DNA of 11,873 nucleotides, from the NCBI GenBank assembly GCA_018398765.1, contig JAHBMJ010003278.1, positions 1 through 11,873 of the forward strand. The letters are read 5' to 3'. The notes under the pieces were generated by a model, which worked only from the letters and a program-made list of their open reading frames with translations, made no database searches and was not told where the DNA came from. The position numbers and the translations under genes are program-made. Shown in pieces: positions 8,827 through 11,873 of this stretch. The stretch comes from Chromera velia (taxonomy: Eukaryota > Sar > Chromeraceae). How positions within the stretch are numbered: the first letter of the stretch is position 1; each line of letters opens with the position of its first letter.

Positions 8827-8828
8827 CA
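8429..8828. repeat. Minisatellite A, six units of 65-71 bp
   Basis: Units start with CTCTAGTTCTCTCGCTC at 8429, 8494, 8562, 8633, 8698 and 8763 (periods 65, 68, 71, 65, 65). Each unit carries TTCTCTCGCTCYAGACTCA, then a variable CATCACCGCACTCAC core, then a CT-rich tail. On the minus strand every unit contains a donor-like GTGAGT or GTAAGT, and the array begins at the real donor at 8826. Confidence 0.92.
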
Positions 8829-9961
8829 TGTATTTGATCTGAGTCGCCTTGAGTCTTAAAGTTTGAGAAAACTTTGTTGCAGGTTCTGCGACTTTTCCTG
8901 CCCACTCTCCCCCCAACACTGAGTTGGCCGTCGTTGCTGCTGCGTTCTGAATTTCCTTCTTGTACTGCACTTTCCTCTCTTCTTATACTTTTTTTAGGGG
9001 GCCTGAATCGTCTCTCTCCTCTCTTTTTTTATTGTATAGGCGTCGAGAGCTCTTTCGGTGCTGCCAAAGAGGTGGTGTTGGTCTGCCATTCGGTTTACAA
9101 ACCTCCACGCAGCCTTCAGGGCTTCCCCCCCTCTTTCCTTTCCCTTCTCAATCTTTTCAATGAGGCTGTGCATTGTCAGAGAGAGGCCCCATTGATCAGC
9201 AGGTGCCCCTCCCAGCTGACCACCAGCGAGTCAAGGGGCCCTGACCCCCTTTGACCTAGCCCTTTGACATGTACACAGGCGGCCCCCCAACGGCATCGCT
9301 GGCTTGGTTCGACTTTCGGTCTATAAAGCTGAACAAGGCACAGAAAAGACCATCCGGAACGCCTTGGAGCTCAGAAGACAGAGCCTTCCAAGCGTCCTCA
9401 ACAACAGAAAGGACCTCCTGCAGCAGATGCCTCAGGCCTGAGGTCTTCCCAGCCTCATAAATCCTTGTAATCATGATGGCAAGAGCCTCGTACCTCCCCC
9501 CCCCCCTCAAGTACTCCCTGACTCTCTTGTACTTCTCTTTCTGCAGTACAAAGTTCAGCACTTCTTTCACAGTCTGATAGGTGCTGTTTGTCAGCCACCT
9601 CTCTACTGCACTCGGGGGGGAGGACTCCACGAAGGTGGGAGACGGAAACCCTTCTCTGAGATGGTCTCCACCTGCCGTCTTGATGGCGTCCAATTAAGAC
9701 TTTCTTCTCGGACCTGGCAGCGGGTACAACCCAGTGGCACGAGCGTTTGTCCCACCAGGACTGCGCTTTGTTCTTTTGCAAGCAGCGATCATCTACCACA
9801 TTGGCAAACAACAGCCTCCAGGGATTCGCTGCCGTTTTTGGCCAGTGCGACTCGAAACATTGCATCACCTCGTTCACGTTGGAAGCGGCCTTAAGAGCAT
9901 CTTTGAACGATGCACGAGAAATCAAAAAGAAGCGAAACTCTGTGATCACGCCGTCTGCCAT

Positions 9962-10697
9962 GCTGGAGTTGAAGAAGATGGCTTAATTCATGCAAGTGTG
10001 TGATGCAACGTTAACAACTGGGGCAAAGTGTTGCGTGAGCCGTCTACGATCAGTCAAATTGATCGAATCTGCACCGACAGTCTGAGAGAGTTACACTGCT
10101 GTCAGAAGAAGCGCTTGTTGGTTTCTCGCTAGCTCTCTGACATTCGGTACGTTGTGTCGATCGAATGGATGCGTCTTCAATGGAGGTGAGTACACATCAT
10201 TTCACCAAGAAGCTTTCAGGATCGATGCATCATGCACGCATATGCATGTTGCAACGCAACGTGCATGTGAACAACACTATATATATATAGGCGCAACACC
10301 TATAGCTCATGCATGCACGCGCATGCATGCAGTGCGGCGGCGCGATCGAGGCCATGCCGATCTTGAATATTCTTGAATCGATCATCCGGCCCATGCTGCG
10401 AGATGCTGCGAGTGAATGTCATGATCGAATCATCAGCCAAGCACCTCGCATCAACTCTCGAAGAATAGACCCACAGGTTGACTGCCATTTCCGGTCGTCA
10501 TCTGTATGTGCTCAAGTCGTTTCGTGGTTCATTTGTTCTGTGTTCATGCCTCTTACCTAGGCCTCTCATACTGTCGTTCATCAGTGTGTCAGCCGAGGAG
10601 CTTGGAGATCAGTGGATGGCGCACCAAGTAACACAGAAGTGTCATTTCTAAATTGGAACAGAACGAGAAGGATACACACTCTCTGCTGGTCTGAAAT
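9962..10697. promoter_or_regulatory. Divergent intergenic region, likely promoter
   Basis: It lies between the minus-strand ATG (9961) and the CASP ATG (10698), so both 5' ends would be here. It contains repeated GATCGA/CGATCG words, a (TA)6 run at 10278-10289 that could serve as a TATA element in either direction, and a purine-pyrimidine alternating inverted repeat at 10308-10329. Only short, unconvincing open frames are present. Promoter status is inferred from position. Confidence 0.45.
10308..10329. repeat. CATGCATGC inverted repeat, alternating purine-pyrimidine
   Basis: CATGCATGC (10308-10316), a four-base ACGC loop, then GCATGCATG (10321-10329). Strict purine-pyrimidine alternation makes Z-DNA or a cruciform possible. 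CATGCA-type words also appear at 10225-10270. Confidence 0.8.
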
Positions 10698-11395
10698 ATG
10701 GAAGAAGCTGTTGAGAAATGGTGAGGCGCGTCTACGGTACTTGTGGAGAGTGCCGTCTCCGATTTTCCTTTCTCTCTACTTGCAGTCTGTTCCACCCTGT
10801 GTATTCGTAATACCACTCCAGCTCTGTTTCTCTGTGTCGAAACGGTAGCATGCTTGTGTCTTCTCAATGTGTAATTCATCCCAGCGGTGCTGCTCCTTTC
10901 CGTGTTTACTCTCCCTCCCTCTTGTCCTCCTGTTCCGCAATCCCCCGTCTCCCGGCCTCTCCCACCAGTCACCACGAACCTGGCCCCCTTTCTCTACATA
11001 ACTTCCCTCCACAGAAACTGACGATGAGTGACCCTTCCCTTCCCTCTTCTTCTTTCTCTTGGAACCTCACTTTCTGTGTTGTTTTCTTCTTTCTCTTCGA
11101 TCCCCTCTATTCCCATCCCATCCCTGCAGGAGGGGGGCCAACCTCCCCCAAACCCTCACTGACCTCTCCTCTGTGAGGGCAGAGCTGGAGACGATGAAGA
11201 AAACGTCTCTGGAGTCCAGAAAGAAACTCGCAGAGGAGACTAAAACGCTGAAGAAGGCAGACGAGCAGACGAAGTTGGAGAACATGGAAGCCCTCATCAA
11301 GAACTACCAACACGAGATTGATGGCCTTTTGAAAAGGGCCAAATTCTCCGAATCCTCCCTCTCCAAACTCGCACAGATGCTCTCCACACTGCCAG
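10698..11395 (+). CDS. CASP/CUX1-type Golgi coiled-coil protein, N-terminal exons (partial)
   Basis: Exon 1 codes from ATG 10698 to 10720 (MEEAVEK plus the first two bases of a tryptophan codon), with an in-frame TGA two codons upstream fixing the start. Intron 10721-11129 runs GTGAGG...CCTGCAG. Exon 2 (11130-11395) completes the TGG and encodes about 88 residues before a GTTGGT donor. The N-terminal CASP domain pattern is visible: a tryptophan followed by a basic residue, about 15 residues to a charged helix, SRKKLAEETKTLKK, then ALIKNYQHEIDGLLKRAKFSES and SSLSKL. In plants, yeast (Coy1) and animals, CASP proteins are Golgi-anchored coiled-coil tethers with a C-terminal membrane segment, which would lie outside this window. 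The match to the family is by eye; the exon 1 choice rests on the exact phase fit and the split tryptophan. A later ATG at 11024 gives a frame that does not splice cleanly. Confidence 0.75.
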
Positions 11396-11564
11396 GTTGG
11401 TGCGTTCTCTCATTTACTCGGTCTCGTTTGTCCCTTTGCTTGTTTCTTTCCTTTCGGAGAGAAGGTCGCTGGGTCAGTCCGTGTCACCTCGCTGCGTCCT
11501 TCAATAGTGGAGTCTCCAAGAGCGTGCAGTCACTTCGTGTGGGGGGTCTTTTGGGACAGGACAG

Positions 11565-11612
<48 letters not shown>

Positions 11613-11821
11613 GAAGTTTCACATGAAGAAACAGAGACACTCGGAGTCGCCTCTCTCAGTCCCTGTCACTGGAACATTTTTATTCGATCGATTGATGTTG
11701 AAGAAAGGGAACTGCTTTCTTTCTTTGTTTCTTTCTTTCTTTTTGGGTGCCGCCCTCAGGTCCACTTCATTCGTTTGCCTTTTCCTTTGGTCTTGTCTTG
11801 TCTGGTCCTTCTCTCTCTCTC

Positions 11822-11863
<42 letters not shown>

Positions 11864-11873
11864 CCCCCCCCCC
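11396..11873 (+). other. CASP intron 2, 5' part, rich in simple repeats
   Basis: It begins GTTGGT and no further exon is seen. It contains GGACA triplication and (GA)n at about 11560-11608, TTTC-rich tracts near 11718-11742, and (CT)n ending in a run of 13-14 C at the window end. Confidence 0.7.

Larger units (their letters stand above)
7076..9961 (-). pseudogene. Large unrecognised protein gene, two exons, probable pseudogene
   Basis: The first ATG after a stop is at 9961 (MADGVITEFRFFLISRASF). Exon 1 (9961-8827) is readable only as pieces in shifting frames: 9961 to about 9690; about 9690-9259 ending at TAG 9258-9256; about 9268-9179 ending at TGA; about 9191-8997 ending at TAA; and 8982-8827. 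Intron 8826-8349 has GTAAGA...CTCTGCAG. Exon 2 (8348-7076) continues in the same phase, with TGA 8330-8328, an extra base in the six-C run 8155-8160, TAG 7495-7493 in an otherwise open frame, and an extra base in the six-C run 7209-7214. It ends at a GTGAGA donor (7075). Every piece looks like soluble helical protein (LNFVLQKEKYKRVREYLR, LWFRRGKDIDAYLSGSLPQK, WLPEVVKTLLKVMDP). No family, membrane segment or signal peptide is recognised. Any 3' exons lie below 6780. Sequencing error could explain the homopolymer shifts but not the nonsense codons. Confidence 0.6.

Noticed and set aside
8429-8828. CRISPR array
   Set aside because: The units are directly adjacent diverging minisatellite copies without unique spacers, and the genome is eukaryotic.
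11024-11176. CASP start at ATG 11024
   Set aside because: No donor gives the phase needed by exon 2, and the tract is pyrimidine-rich intron before the acceptor. The exon at 10698-10720 fits the phase exactly.

Overview
The window is nuclear DNA of a eukaryotic microbe with introns. The coding pieces are near-balanced to GC-rich and sit among AT-rich islands. The introns are long, pyrimidine-rich and loaded with microsatellites, with GT(G/A/C) donors and CTGCAG-type acceptors. This style, the algal/plant-like NAPRT C-terminus and the MYND finger suggest a protist alga. My best guess is a chromerid alveolate such as Chromera, but the sequence alone does not prove that. Both window ends are low-complexity CT repeats (CCCC(TC)n at the start, (CT)n then a C run at the end), so this may be a whole contig broken at repeats.

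Layout. (1) 159-934, plus: the last three coding exons of nicotinate phosphoribosyltransferase (NAD salvage). (2) About 1000-1480: AT-rich, no gene seen; 1480-1917, minus: a weak hypothetical ORF. (3) 2012-4602, plus: a large, mostly open reading frame with a coiled coil and a C-terminal MYND-type zinc finger. It is broken by at least one frameshift and one internal TAG, and it stops at a TAG exactly where the MYND tryptophan belongs, so it is a probable pseudogene. (4) 4603-5947: non-coding, AT-rich, with a notable hairpin/palindrome cluster; 5948-6238, minus: an acidic coding-like fragment without a start. (5) 7076-9961, minus: a large unrecognised protein gene in two exons, carrying several frameshifts and nonsense codons; a probable pseudogene. 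Its intron (8349-8826) is mostly a 6-unit minisatellite, and a diverged relative of the same minisatellite (about 6780-7068) lies directly after the next 5' splice site. (6) 9962-10697: divergent intergenic region with a TA run and a CATGCATGC inverted repeat. (7) 10698 to beyond the window end, plus: the first two coding exons of a CASP/CUX1-type Golgi coiled-coil protein.

The two recognised housekeeping genes look intact and are unrelated in pathway. The middle 8 kb holds decaying or lineage-specific genes. The most unusual structure is the pair of homologous minisatellites placed right after two consecutive splice donors, with a GTRAGT donor-like motif in every unit of the better-preserved array.
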